Below are positions 11,301-21,655 of a stretch of DNA of 64,000 bases, one piece after another. Source of the stretch: Azadirachta indica (lineage: Eukaryota > Streptophyta > Magnoliopsida > Sapindales > Meliaceae); contig CM040444.1 of the NCBI GenBank assembly GCA_022749755.1, forward strand, positions 379,026 through 443,025. Reading direction: 5' to 3'. The position numbers and the translations under genes were made by a program. Position 1 is the first letter of the stretch. Every line of letters begins with the position of its first letter. Below the pieces are notes generated by a model. That model worked only from the letters and a program-made list of their open reading frames with translations. It did not search any database and had not been told where the DNA came from.

Positions 11301-14300
11301 CTTCTTTTATTGACTTTGGAACATTGATTTTCTTTTAGGATCCCATGGCTGTCATGGCTGTTATACTAGGATAATTCTATTTATTATAGCTTGTAAAAGA
11401 TATGCAATTATTGACCTTGTCACTAGAAAATAATTTGTATGCCAGTTATCCCTCATTTTGCTGCGTTAGTAGGCAATAAAAAATGATAAAAACGATTTTA
11501 TGTGCATTTTTTTTAAAGAACCTAGAAAGTCATTACATACATGTCTTTTTTTATTAAAAGAAAAATGTGTGTAAGGAACCATTTCTCAGGTTGTTAAAAA
11601 AATGACTGCAAATAAATAGGTTTTCATCATTTTCCGTGGTCCACGAGCTTAACAAAACAAGGCACTCTAGGCAAACAAATTGATTCCGAGTGAGATGCAA
11701 TACATGTATACTTTTGCAAGGTGAAATTGAAGAGAATTTTCTCTGGAGAACATCATGGAATCATAAAAAAAGCGTTTCAATGTTCCAAAATCAGTAAAAA
11801 AAATTTTAATCATGCCAATATTCGAACCACAAACAACCAATAAATTGTTAAATGCATTCGAAGTAGTACAATCATGCAAATCATGGTAATCGTAGTTTAC
11901 CAAACCCATAGACTGATTGGTTTTGCATGATTTAACAATTTTTTATTCATTTTAAAACATTGTTTCTCTCTTTTACAATCCCCTAGTTCTTGTGTTCAGA
12001 TAATTCTCTCTGATTTTAACTTGACTAAGGTGTCTGTTTACTTAATCTGTCACTTGAAATGAATTTATTTGCCAATGGCCCCATGTTTTGCTCAATTAGT
12101 GAATCACGAAAAATGATGAAAACTTTTTTTATATGCAACTGTCTTTTTTAAGAACCACATACTTGGTTCTTAAAAATAGTTACATTTAAAAAGGTTTCCA
12201 TCATTTTTCATGACCCACCAACTAAGCAAGACAAGGACCATTGGCAAACAAGTTGATTCCCAGTGACAAGTTGAATAAATGCATATCTTTTGCAAGCTAA
12301 AAGTGAAGAGAATTATCGTAGCACGACAACTGTGTGTTCCTAACAAAAGAAATTCATGTTCCAAAATTAATAAAAAAGTTTAATGATACCAACATTCAAT
12401 CCATAAGCAACCAATAGATTGATAAATATCCAAAGCAGTACAAGTCACGCAAATCGTGCATAATCTAAACATACAAAACCTATCAATAATTTGATTGTGC
12501 ACATTTCGCATGATTTGTATTGCTTGGGATGTATTTAACAATTTGTTGGTATTTTTTGGACTAAATATTAGGCGATTAATCTTTTTTTATTGTTTCAAAC
12601 ATTGATCTTTTCTTTTGAGATCTCATGGTTGTATTATGATAATTCTCATTTATTTTTGTTTGCAAAATGTATGCATTTATTGACCCCATAAGTAGAAAAT
12701 AATTTATATACCAGTGGTCCCTCGTTCTGCTAGGTTATTAGATCACAAAAAATGATGGAAACCATTTTATATACATTTTTTAAAGAACCTAGAAAGTCAT
12801 TCTATACATGTCTTCTTTTATTAAAAGAAAAATATGCAAGGAACCACTTTCCATGTTCTTAAAAAAAAAATTGTATTTAAAAGATTTCCATCACTTTTCA
12901 TGGTCCATCAATTGAGGAAAAAAAGGAACCACTAGCAAACAAATTGTTTCCAAGTAACTGTTCGAATAAATGCATGCATTTTGCAAGTTAAAATAGAAGA
13001 GAATTATCCTTACACAACAAGCTGTTAAAACCTGAAAGAAAAATAATGTTCCTGAATTAATAAAAAAGTTTAATAATGCCAGCACTTCATCCACAAACAA
13101 CGAACAAATTGTTAATGCACAATTTGCATAATTTGTATTGGTTGTGATGTATTCAGCAATTTGTTTCATGGTTATTGTAATAGGATAATTCTGTTTATTT
13201 TAGCTTGCAAAAGATATGCAATTATCGACCCTGTCACTAGGAAACAATTTGTATGCCAGCGGTCCCTCATTTTGCTGCATTAGTCGACAATAAGAAATGA
13301 TAGAAACCATGTTATATACATTATTTTTCACGAACTCAGAAAGCCGTTCCGTACATGTCTTTTTTTTTATTAAAAGAAAAATGTGTGCAACGAACCATTT
13401 CCCAGATTCTTAAAAAAATAACTATAGATAAATAGGTTTTCATCATTGTTCGTGGACGACGAGCTTCACAAAACAAGGGACTTCAGGCAAACAAATTGAT
13501 TCCAAGTAAGATGTAATAAATGCATATTTGGACAACGTCCGTGGAATCCTAAAAAAAAAAGAAATCAATATTCTAAAATCAATAAAAAAATTTAATCATG
13601 TCAATATTCAGTGCGCAAACAACCAACAAATTGTTGAATACATTCCTAGTGCAATCATGCAAACCATTGTAATCTTAATTTACCAAAACCACAAACTATT
13701 GATTTTGCATGATTTGCATGATTTATGGTTCTTGTGTTCAGATAAATTTCTTTGATTTTAACTTGAAAAATGTGTGCGTTTATCAAATCTGTCACTTGAA
13801 ACGAATTTATTTGTCAATGGTCCCTCATTTTGTTAGGCTAGTGGACCACAAAAACTGATGGAAACCATTTTATATTCACTGTTTTAAGAACTTGGAAAAT
13901 CATTCCATGCACGTCTTTTTTTATTAAAAGAAAAGTATGTGCACAGAACAATTTTCTAGGTTCTTAAAAAAAATTGCATCAAAAAGGTTTTCCTCATTTT
14001 TCTTAGCCCACCAATTGAGAAAAATAAGAGACCAACGATAAACAAATTGTCTTCAAGTGACAAGTTCAATAAATGCATACATTTTACAAGTTAAAATAGA
14101 AGAGAATTATCCCAACACAACAACTGTGGGACCCTAAAAGACAAAACTATATTCCTAAATCGATAAAAAAAAGTTTAATCATGCCAATATTTAATCCACA
14201 AACAAGGAACAATTGTTAATGCATGATTTGCATGGTTTGCACTGGTTGTGATGTACTTAATACTTCATTGATAATATATGGACTAACGCATGACTAAACT

Positions 14301-14475
14301 TTTTTTATTGATTTTGGAACAATGATTTTGTCTTTTAGCGTCCCATGATTGTCGTACTTAGATATTTGTCTTCGATTTTTGCTTGCAAAAGGTATACATT
14401 TATGGCACCTGTTACTTGGAAACAATTTGTATGCCAATAGTCCCTTGTATGTGCTTATGCCTTCGGTAAATGATA
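8330..14475. repeat. Array of inverted-repeat (hairpin) modules upstream of carboxylesterase, copy A
   Basis: About ten modules begin near 8335, 9036, 9787, 10489, 11052, 11757, 12335, 13028, 13543 and 14128, each starting with a ggatcc-like word. A full module is about 700 bases and consists of two successive palindromes. The first, about 290 bases, has arms that meet near the words gcaaatcgtgcat/atgatttgcat (first one 8335-8624). The second, about 405 bases, folds around catgttttt...aaaaatgtgtg (first one about 8626-9030). Some modules are shortened to 515-580 bases by loss within the first palindrome. There is no coding potential; open frames in it are translations of the repeat. A CACTA end interrupts module two. 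Confidence 0.85.
9391..9780 (+). mobile_element. Second copy of the CACTA terminus inside the array, copy A
   Basis: Bases 9391-9780 repeat 7938-8328, ending again in two nested termini, ctagtaatg (9751) and tagcagtg (9780), both slightly degraded from tagtagtg. Together with modules one and two this defines a 1,453-base direct repeat (7945 pairs with 9398). Copy B has lost this second unit by recombination, so it contains only one CACTA end. Confidence 0.7.
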
Positions 14476-14980
14476 GTTTCCTATTTGACATAATATTAGT
14501 GTCATTTAAATTTAAAGAGGGTTGTCAATATGTATGACGTTGATGTGGTTATATTAGAATTAGATAGACAAATATACTAATTTTAGATTTAGCATTCTCT
14601 ATGTTAAAGTATGTACTTAACAATTTATGGTTTGTGTACCACTACAGGTGTTGACTAAGTCTATAAAACACAAATTAAACAACAATAATGAAGTCAAATT
14701 TTGATTAGTTAAAAATTAAAATGGAATCATCTTTATCATGTTATGGCTCAACCTTAAGACATAAAAAAATGATTCAATTTCTGAACGGCATCTTATCCTT
14801 TATTCTTCTAGGCCTTCTCCACATGTTTAATTGTTTCGACGGCATAAAATTTGTAACTCTATTTTCATGCGCAAAGGCACCAAGGGACCACTTTTTCTTA
14901 ACGTTTCTTTTTTTTTTTTTCTCAAATTTCGATGTAGAATACTGTCCGTCTTTTGATAACAGCTTGGAATTTGGAGTGGG
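14476..14980. other. Post-array sequence and upstream region of the carboxylesterase, copy A
   Basis: The array stops near 14475 and is followed by sequence that is repeated, at lower identity, right of copy B at 53140-53290 (shared words include atttaaatttaaagaggg). A 104-codon open frame at 14721-15035 is not credible: a T-homopolymer length change breaks it in copy B. This stretch most likely holds the proximal promoter of the esterase. No other motif is clear. Confidence 0.5.
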
Positions 14981-15000
14981 TATATATATATATATATACA
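14981..15000 (+). promoter_or_regulatory. TA-repeat likely serving as TATA box of carboxylesterase, copy A
   Basis: A run gggtatatatatata...taca lies 82-101 bases before the start codon, a normal distance for a plant TATA box with a roughly 50-70 base 5' UTR. Copy B has the same (TA) run but one extra CA in the tract immediately after it (49111-49132). No other TATA-like element is as well placed. Assignment is by position only. Confidence 0.5.
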
Positions 15001-15081
15001 CAAACATACATACTACCTTTACAAACAAAAGGTAAATTAGTTTAAGCTTCTTAAGCAATATTATTTATCAGTTGATCCAAT

Positions 15082-16083
15082 ATGTCACAAGAATCTGCCC
15101 CAACCCATTCAACAATTGATCCTTACAAATTCCTTCAGCTTGTTCGCAACGCTGATGGAACGCTTACTCGCGACAGCAGTAATTATCCAAGCAGCATTGC
15201 CACACCAGATCCAGGTAACGGCACACTGCCTGTTCTCTCCAAAGATGTTCCTGTTAACCAGTTAAACAATACTTGGGTCCGTATATTCCTTCCCCGTCAA
15301 GCAGTTGACTCTTCCTGTACCCCCAAGCTTCCACTCATAATTCATTTCCATGGTGGAGGATTCATTATGTTAAGCGCAGCCACAAAATTATATCATGACT
15401 ACTGCTCAAATATTGCAGCCGACCTTCCTGCTGTGATTGTATCACTTGACTATAGGCTTGCCCCTGAACACCGTCTGCCTGCTGCTTACGACGATGCTAT
15501 GGAAGTTTTGCATTGGATCAAGACAGCACAAGATGAATGGTTACAGAAATATGTCAACTTTTCTTGTTGTTTCCTATTAGGAGATAGCGCAGGTGGCAAT
15601 ATAGCTTACCATGTAGGACTGCGCGTAGCTGCAGATGTTGATAGTATGTTGCCATTAAAGATTAGAGGGCTTATCTTGAATTCAGCATTTTTTGGTGGGG
15701 TCAAGAGGACTGAATCAGAGTTAAGGTCAGTAAATAATCCATTTTCTCCCTTGTGCGCTATTGATTTGATGTGGGAATTATCATTACCGATTGGGGCTGA
15801 CCGTGACCATGAGTATTGCAATCCAATAGCAGGAGGTGGATCAAAGCTCTTAGAGCAATTCAAGCTGTTAGGATGGAAGGTATTATTGATGGGGGGAAAT
15901 GAGGATCCGTTATTTGACCGTCAAATTGAGTTTTTGAAAATGATTGAACAAAAAGGTGTTAAAGTGGTGCGTTGTTTTGGTAAAGAAAGCCACGGTTCTA
16001 CTAGAGATCCTGCTGAGCTATTGAAAGATGTTCTACCTTTCATAAAAAGTTTCGTTTTGTCTTCGACAATGGCTGCAAAATGA
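15082..16083 (+). CDS. Carboxylesterase, plant CXE class I (AeCXE1-like), copy A
   Basis: An intronless 333-residue alpha/beta hydrolase of the GDXG (hormone-sensitive lipase-like) family, about the usual CXE length. Visible hallmarks are the oxyanion-hole HGGG at residues 90-93, the nucleophile motif GDSAGG with Ser169, Asp275 in GGNEDPLFD, and His304 in KESHG, giving a complete Ser-Asp-His triad. DYRLAPEHRLPAAYDDAM (residues 123-140) is typical of plant CXEs. There is no signal peptide, so it is probably cytosolic. Resemblance to kiwifruit AeCXE1, which hydrolyses volatile esters, suggests small-ester hydrolysis, but the substrate is unknown. The start has usual context (ccaatATGtc) and follows a TATA-like TA run by about 80 bases. 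Residue 88 is His; copy B has Asn. It is enclosed on both sides by inverted-repeat modules. Confidence 0.95.
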   Translation: MSQESAPTHSTIDPYKFLQLVRNADGTLTRDSSNYPSSIATPDPGNGTLPVLSKDVPVNQLNNTWVRIFLPRQAVDSSCTPKLPLIIHFHGGGFIMLSAATKLYHDYCSNIAADLPAVIVSLDYRLAPEHRLPAAYDDAMEVLHWIKTAQDEWLQKYVNFSCCFLLGDSAGGNIAYHVGLRVAADVDSMLPLKIRGLILNSAFFGGVKRTESELRSVNNPFSPLCAIDLMWELSLPIGADRDHEYCNPIAGGGSKLLEQFKLLGWKVLLMGGNEDPLFDRQIEFLKMIEQKGVKVVRCFGKESHGSTRDPAELLKDVLPFIKSFVLSSTMAAK

Positions 16084-16394
16084 GCGGCAATCCACGTGTG
16101 TAAGTGCAAAGGTGTTTTATGGTAGATTATTCTTCGGTCTTTGCATTTGATTATATGAATAATACATGATTACTTGGGCATTTTGTATAATGAATTCTAA
16201 TGATACTTCATTCATATTTTATATGAATAATATATTTTTTATTATTCGAATGGATCAAAGCAATTGACACAACACAACACGGACTTTGTAACTTAAAAAT
16301 GGCGAGCACTTTTGTTAATCTGAAAGAAAGCCTCTAGGAGGGCTACTTTTAGAGTGGTCAATTTTATATCATTTTGCCACGATCTTTATTTGTA
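16084..16394 (+). other. 3' flank of carboxylesterase, copy A
   Basis: AT-rich sequence with several AATAAT-type poly(A) signal variants (about 16158-16163 and 16225-16235) fits a 3' UTR and polyadenylation region. One base just after the stop differs from copy B (ccacgtgtg against ccatgtgtg). Nothing else is recognisable before the next array module. Confidence 0.5.
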
Positions 16395-17063
16395 AAATAA
16401 GTATCCAAACTGATTAATGCATGATTTGCACTGCTTGGGATGTGTTTAACAATTTTTTTTGGTTGTTTTTGGACTAAATGTTGGCATGTTTAAACTTATT
16501 TATTCATTTTGAAAATGTCTTTTAGGGTCCCAGAGTTGTTGCCTGCGATAATTCCCTTTGGGTTAAGCTTGCAAAAGGCATGAATTTTTTGATCATCTCA
16601 CTTGGAAACAATTATTCGCCAGTGGTCCCTTATGTTGTTGAGTTTATGGACTACAAAAAATGGTAGAAACTTTGTTATATACAATTATTTTTTTTAAAAC
16701 CTAGAAAATGGTTCCTTTCATGTATTTCCCTTTAAATCAAAGAGGGATGCATGAAACTATTTTTCATGTTCTTAAAAGAAAATAATTGTATAAAAAGGTT
16801 TTCATCATTTTCTGTGGTCCACTATCCTAGCGAAATAAGGGAACATTGGCTTACAAATTATTTTGAACTAACAGGTTCAATAAATGGATGCTTTTGCAAG
16901 TTAAAATTAAAAAGAATTATCCTAATACATAGCCATGGGACCCTGAAAGACAAAATCAATGTTCTGAAATCAATAGAAAAGTTTAGGCATGTCAACATTT
17001 AGCTCACAAACAACCAACAAATTGTTAAATGTATCTTAAGCAGTGCAAATCATGTTTAATCAA
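16395..17063. repeat. Inverted-repeat module downstream of carboxylesterase, copy A
   Basis: This is the same family as the upstream array: the right half of a first-type palindrome from about 16415 (aatgcatgatttgcactgc), a complete second-type palindrome at about 16525-16930, and the left half of the next module from 16933 (gggaccctgaaagac). It is interrupted at 17064 by a terminal-inverted-repeat element. The gene is therefore bracketed by modules of one array family. Confidence 0.8.
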
Positions 17064-17728
17064 AGGAGAATGCATGATGCCCCTGCTTTTAAATCTAGTA
17101 CCCTATCTCTCTCCTAAACTTTTTCTAATACTTGGTCATCACTTTAAATTTCGATTTTTTCTTTTAATAATATAATCATTTTTAGTTTTACAATTTAATA
17201 ATTTAAATATGAACCAGTAATTTGAACTAAACCAATGTTTAAACTGATTCTTCTAAAATTATAAAATAAATTTTACTTTGTATGGATTTGAACCTGGAGG
17301 AAACGAGCCAATGCCTTAACAATAGCACCAAACCCACTTTGATAGTAAACGGTCTAATCTTTAATGAGTAACCTTTTTAAAAATAAATATAACAAAATCT
17401 ATTGGTAATAAAGTTATTTTTCTAATAATAAAAAATTTATAATTTAAAAGTAGTTTTATAATCATTAAAATTTCAAAATATTTAAAATTTAAAATTTTAT
17501 TTTCATTAAATTATAAAATTTTAAAACTAATAAAAATTTAAAAATAATTTTGTTTTTACAATAAATTAGATTGGTTTTCTTTAACAATGATTTAGAAATA
17601 TTATGAATTTCTAAAGTTATTATCATTATTAATGATTTCAAAAATAATTTTATAAAATAATTTAAAATTATTTTATTGTCATTAATAATAATTTCAAAAT
17701 AATTTTATTTCTACAATAAATTATATTT
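17064..17728. mobile_element. Left part of a TIR transposon, truncated at the duplication boundary (copy A)
   Basis: The left half of the element is seen whole in copy B at 51194-52430. It begins with aggagaatgcatgatgccc, includes the inverted-repeat segment around tggatttgaacctggagg, and runs into the very AT-rich centre. It stops exactly at the end of the large duplication, where unrelated sequence begins, so its right terminus is missing here. Confidence 0.75.
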
Positions 17729-19436
17729 GTTTACTAGTTCTCATATATTAGAACCTGGCTTTCTCCTCAAGGGATCTAAATTGTATGTTGCCTTTATTGA
17801 TGGATCAATAACAACCAAAATCTAATGGAATTTGCAAATCGAAGCTTATTAAAAAAAAATGCATTAGATGTTAGGGCTATTAAACTAAAAGTAAAAGTTA
17901 TACCCTAGATTGTAAGGCATAAAAACTACCTAGTATTACCTCAAGTGCTCTAATGTGCTTGCAACTGCATGACACCTATCATCACACATTCTACTAGCCT
18001 GTGTATCATTTGCAATAGATACACTGCTAAGATTAATGAATCTAACTCTTGTGGCTTATGCTATTTCTTTCTTTTCTCATTCAAGTACCTATTAGAAAGA
18101 AAGAAGCAAGCAATGATACTAACAATTTCCTCTGAACTTTAAGTATTAGATAGAAAAAAAATATTAACCATTAATCATACAAGTTATTCCTACTTATGCG
18201 AACCATAAATGCACATTGTTGGCATTTGTTTTCTCTCATATAAATTATGGTAGCACATTCTTCTCTCCTAACAAAAGTTATAGAAGGTTATCCATAGATG
18301 TCATCATCTAATACATATGAAATAGCTTTATTAGTCGACAATAATCGGTCACACATCTTCGTAAATATATCCATGTTTGAATCCCTTTTCATATGTATAA
18401 TCGTTGCACCTCTTATTATCCATATTGGCATCACTAGTTTTGTACTTTCCTTCTTCTAAATTGGACTTTTTATTGGTTTTCTTCAAGCTTAGTAGGCATG
18501 TTGGAGCTTTTGTCTTGTGTGTAGTATCAACATATTTCACACAAGTTTTAAAGACACTCTTTTGTTGTGTTGGTTATTGGCCCAAACTTATCTTTCTTTT
18601 ATTTGTAATTGCTTTTTTTGCTTGCAACATCAACCATAAATGTATATTGAGTGAATGTTAAATTGGTAATATAAAAACAAATAATAATCTCATTTACCGA
18701 AGATTCTAAATCGTTCACATGCTTCTCCTTCTGAACCTTCACATCATCCTCTCTGTTGATGTGGGAAAATTGTATCAGCTTGGTGAGGTTAAGTACTGGG
18801 TGATCTAGTGTCTGAGCTGGATTTCAATACTCAGTCAACAGTCTAAGCTCAGCTGTTTATACCCAGCCTCGCCCAAATCCAACCCTAAGAAGGTTCTAAA
18901 ATGTTGCTATATAGTTTTCTATGCATTGGACCAATCCAAAATGTAACTTTTTTACTCTGAATCCCTGTTGAGAAGGTATGCCTGACTCTAAAAGGTCATC
19001 TATCTGAAAGAGAATACATGGTCAGAAGGGGGATGCTAGACTAGGTCTGACAAGCCTACTCTGACACTAAAGTCAATAGCTTGAGGGAGTATTTTTGGCT
19101 TAGATGGCCTTATCTCTTATATCATAAGAAAAAGAAGATGAAAAAGGCATATGAAGGTGCAAATGACCATGGGAATTACTCAAATAATACAGAAATAGAG
19201 TTAATGTGGTGAAGAGAGCGTCAATAATGTAGAAAATAGTAGAAAAATAGTAGTAAAATGCCATAAACCTATGGAGAAGACAAGTTCTTAGGTTTTTTAG
19301 AGAGGAGATTGGAAAAATAAAGAGAGAATAACCCTTTTTCAACATGGAGAAAATCATGAATTTATATGGGGGTTTTCCTTGATTTTGATTGGCCAAGGAA
19401 AGTTGCCCTAATTCCTTTTTCCCTCCTCTTACCTTT
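17729..19436. other. Sequence right of copy A, no gene recognised
   Basis: This is unrelated to the matching position in copy B. Short open frames exist on both strands (for example minus 18349-18540), but none has a recognisable domain. Higher-GC patches at about 18740-19080 may be decayed transposon or gene sequence, heavily interrupted. Confidence 0.4.
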
Positions 19437-20495
19437 TGTTGAAAAAATAAACTTATAATGAATCTCTCTTGAATAAATTAATTATATGACATACCATTAT
19501 ATAGGCTAAAATAATAAAGTAACATAAGTTAAGAATTCTTAACAAATTAAGAAAAGACTAATAATACTTAAACTAAAAATATACTTAATATTAAACCTAG
19601 TAAAACTAAATAAGTCTGATTTTACTTCTAACAGTTCTCCTCAAACTTAAGATGGTTTAGCAAGCTTAAATTTTGAAAGCTAATGAAATTGAGAAGAAAA
19701 TCTGAAAACATAAAAAAATAACAGAAATTCACTTATGCCTTCAAGAGGCAATATTGTGCCTTTCGTAGGTTGATTACTAACTATGCCTTTTTCTAAACAA
19801 ATAGTACTTACTGTACCTTTTTATAAGCAAAGAGTACTAACTGTGCCTTTTTGTAGGCAAACAATGCTGACTGTGCCTTCTTATAGACGAAGAATACTAA
19901 TTGTCCCTTTTTGTAGGTGAAGAATACTGATAGACGAAGAATATTGATAGTGCCTTTCTATACATGAAAAATATTGATTAAGCCTTTCCATAGGCAAGTA
20001 GTAGTACACAAACGAGCAATCATATAAAGAACCAGGAACCAATGAACAGTACTTTGCTATAACCCTATGAACAGTATCCGTGAATAGCGCTTTCAACAAT
20101 ACCCGTCAACAATACCATAACTAGATTAAGGTTCTTAGTCCTTTTTTTTTTAATGATTTCTCCAAATATTTTTTTTTTGCGAGAAACTAAATTATACTTA
20201 GTAACCACTATATAAGGTAGCACATCATGACTATCAAAAATTTTCTTGTACAATTCTCAAACCTAAGATTAAACTTGCTTTGATACCATGTTAAGAAAAT
20301 AAACTTATATTGAATCTCTCTTAAATTATAAATTAAGTACATGACATGCCTTTATATACTTTGAAATAAAAAAACAACATAAACTAGGACTTATAAATCC
20401 TTAACAAATTAGGAAAAGACTAATAATACTTACACTAGAAATATACTTAATATTAAACTTAGTAAAACTAAAAAAGTCTAATTTTAATTCTAATA
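19437..20495 (-). mobile_element. TRIM-like non-autonomous LTR retrotransposon
   Basis: Two direct repeats of about 200 bases (19437-19633 and 20289-20495) share words such as aatatacttaatattaaac. Both begin tgtt on the plus strand, and the copies end aaca and aata. Read on the minus strand, the repeat at 20289 is followed inward by TGGTATCAAAGC, the usual copia-type primer site complementary to initiator tRNA-Met. The purine run aagtttgaggagaac precedes the other repeat. Flanking pentamers ccttt and ctttt are a near-perfect target duplication. The internal region is about 650 bases with no protein domains, so the element depends on others to move. Confidence 0.7.
19782..20000. repeat. 30-bp minisatellite inside the TRIM-like element
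   Basis: Roughly seven imperfect copies of a 30-base unit of the form actgtgcctttttgtaggca plus aagaatact lie in tandem, with one partial copy near 19925-19940. They lie entirely between the two LTRs. No open frame is kept through them. Confidence 0.65.
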
Positions 20496-21476
20496 CTTTT
20501 AAATAAATTTGAATATTTTACCTTTGTCATAAAGAAGATAAAACTAGGACATATGGCAAGGATTAGCTCCCATGGTCTTATCCAAGATTGCTTGCCATAT
20601 ATTGCATTATTATTAAGAGTTGAGATTAGCTTATCCTTTATCCTTTTATCTTATTTTTGCTGCCCTTTTTGTAATCCTTAAAAGCTATAAACTTCAGGTG
20701 GGGTCTCTTGTTAGCTATCCAAAAGCTATTTTATCTCTACTTAGGTCGGAAACCCACATTTGTTGTTAGTTTGCCAGCATTAAGTGGTCCTTTGGATGGG
20801 CTATAAACCTTAGAGAATTCTTATACTTTTTATTATGGATATTGGAGACGAGATCTCCTAATATTCGGGATTATATTAGAGTAGGGTTCACTCAGTTTAT
20901 CTTTTTTATTGTGGACTATGGGTTATGGCCACGTGACACCCTTAATGTAAATACCCTTTAATTTTTTGAGGTAGGATTTCTCTTCATCTAGGATATATCT
21001 TCAGGTAGGTCTTTACCATGAGTGGATCATTTTAAAGTTGACTAGTATTTTGTAAGCTTACGTATTAGCGAGTGGATAACTTATATTTACCTTATAACAT
21101 TCTCTCTTAAGTCTTTCCTCCTTTTTTGCCTCTAAGTTTTTATCTTTCTCAAAATATGCACTTGAACTTGAGATTAAGATTGTTTGGATGTCAAGTTTAA
21201 AGTTTTTGAAACTATTTTAACTGAGCATTAACTTTAGCAAACCTTTTGTCACAAAGCCTTATTTCTTGCTTGTAAAACTCATTGCCATTAGGGGTGTTGA
21301 AGTACATTTAAGTGGTTACAAACTTCCTTTCCCCTTGTAGCCTTATGCTTTTACTCACATCTTTCCATAGTGATTGCACCAAAGTGTCATTCTTATGATC
21401 TCTCACTAATGAGCCATTTTTGGTTTTCTCTAACAATTCATCCTAACGTAAGATTAAGAATGATAGATTATATAAA
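20496..21476. other. No gene seen
   Basis: AT-rich sequence with moderately GC-richer stretches but no sustained open frame or recognisable domain on either strand. It may be older retrotransposon debris. Confidence 0.4.
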
Positions 21477-21655
21477 GAGTAAATGCTTCAAACACCTGAG
21501 AACTTGGGAATCTAAGGAGTCAAGGTGGAGTTATCATTTTGACTTGAAGAGGATCGGATATGATATCCGATAATCTGAGGAGATAAGGTGGAGTTATCAT
21601 TCTGACTTGAAAAGGATCAAATCTAGTATTCAAGTACCCGAGTATCCGATTACCT
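21477..21655 (+). repeat. Misplaced copia LTR fragment with internal duplication
   Basis: This fragment resembles part of the LTR at 22717-23319 (compare aaatgcttcaaacacctgag with aaatgcttgaaatacttgag). The segment around gataaggtggagttatcatt occurs twice here (about 21520-21570 and 21575-21620). It is joined directly to reverse-transcriptase sequence, which is not a normal LTR-to-gag junction, so the element was rearranged. Confidence 0.55.

Larger units (their letters stand above)
1..17728. repeat. Large duplicated block, copy A (left end outside window)
   Basis: Everything from base 1 to 17728 recurs in the same orientation at 35543-51857. The offset drifts from about 35,542 to 34,130 because of small indels and one 1.45-kb unit missing from copy B. 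Most 60-base lines are identical or differ by one or two bases. Similarity ends abruptly at the run ttatattt (17721-17728): copy A continues with unrelated sequence, copy B with the second half of a transposon. The left end cannot be placed because homology is already present at base 1. Either a true tandem duplication or an unmerged alternative haplotype would give this picture. Confidence 0.95.

Noticed and set aside
11667..11909. Minus-strand frames in the array (also 12170-12364, 12891-13169, 9772-9993 and their copy B partners)
   Set aside because: They are translations of the palindromic modules, share motifs such as NNLLVVCG only because the DNA repeats, and appear and vanish with single indels.
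8330..14475. CRISPR-like or centromeric satellite array
   Set aside because: Units are 515-700 bases, internally palindromic and diverged, with no short repeat-spacer pattern; satellite arrays would be longer and more uniform and would not flank a single-copy gene.
14721..15035. 104-codon open frame just upstream of the carboxylesterase
   Set aside because: It runs through a poly-T tract and a TA microsatellite, and a homopolymer length change truncates it to 71 codons in copy B. It has no family resemblance and overlaps the presumed promoter.
15606..15863. Antisense frames within the carboxylesterase (also 15921-16109 and copy B equivalents)
   Set aside because: Shadows of the real gene on the opposite strand, without independent support.
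17281..17310. tRNA-like words tggatttgaacctggagg and gggtttgaatcccc in the TIR element
   Set aside because: They resemble a tRNA T-arm (ggttcgaatcc) but lack a surrounding cloverleaf, and they occur as the two arms of the transposon's inverted repeat.
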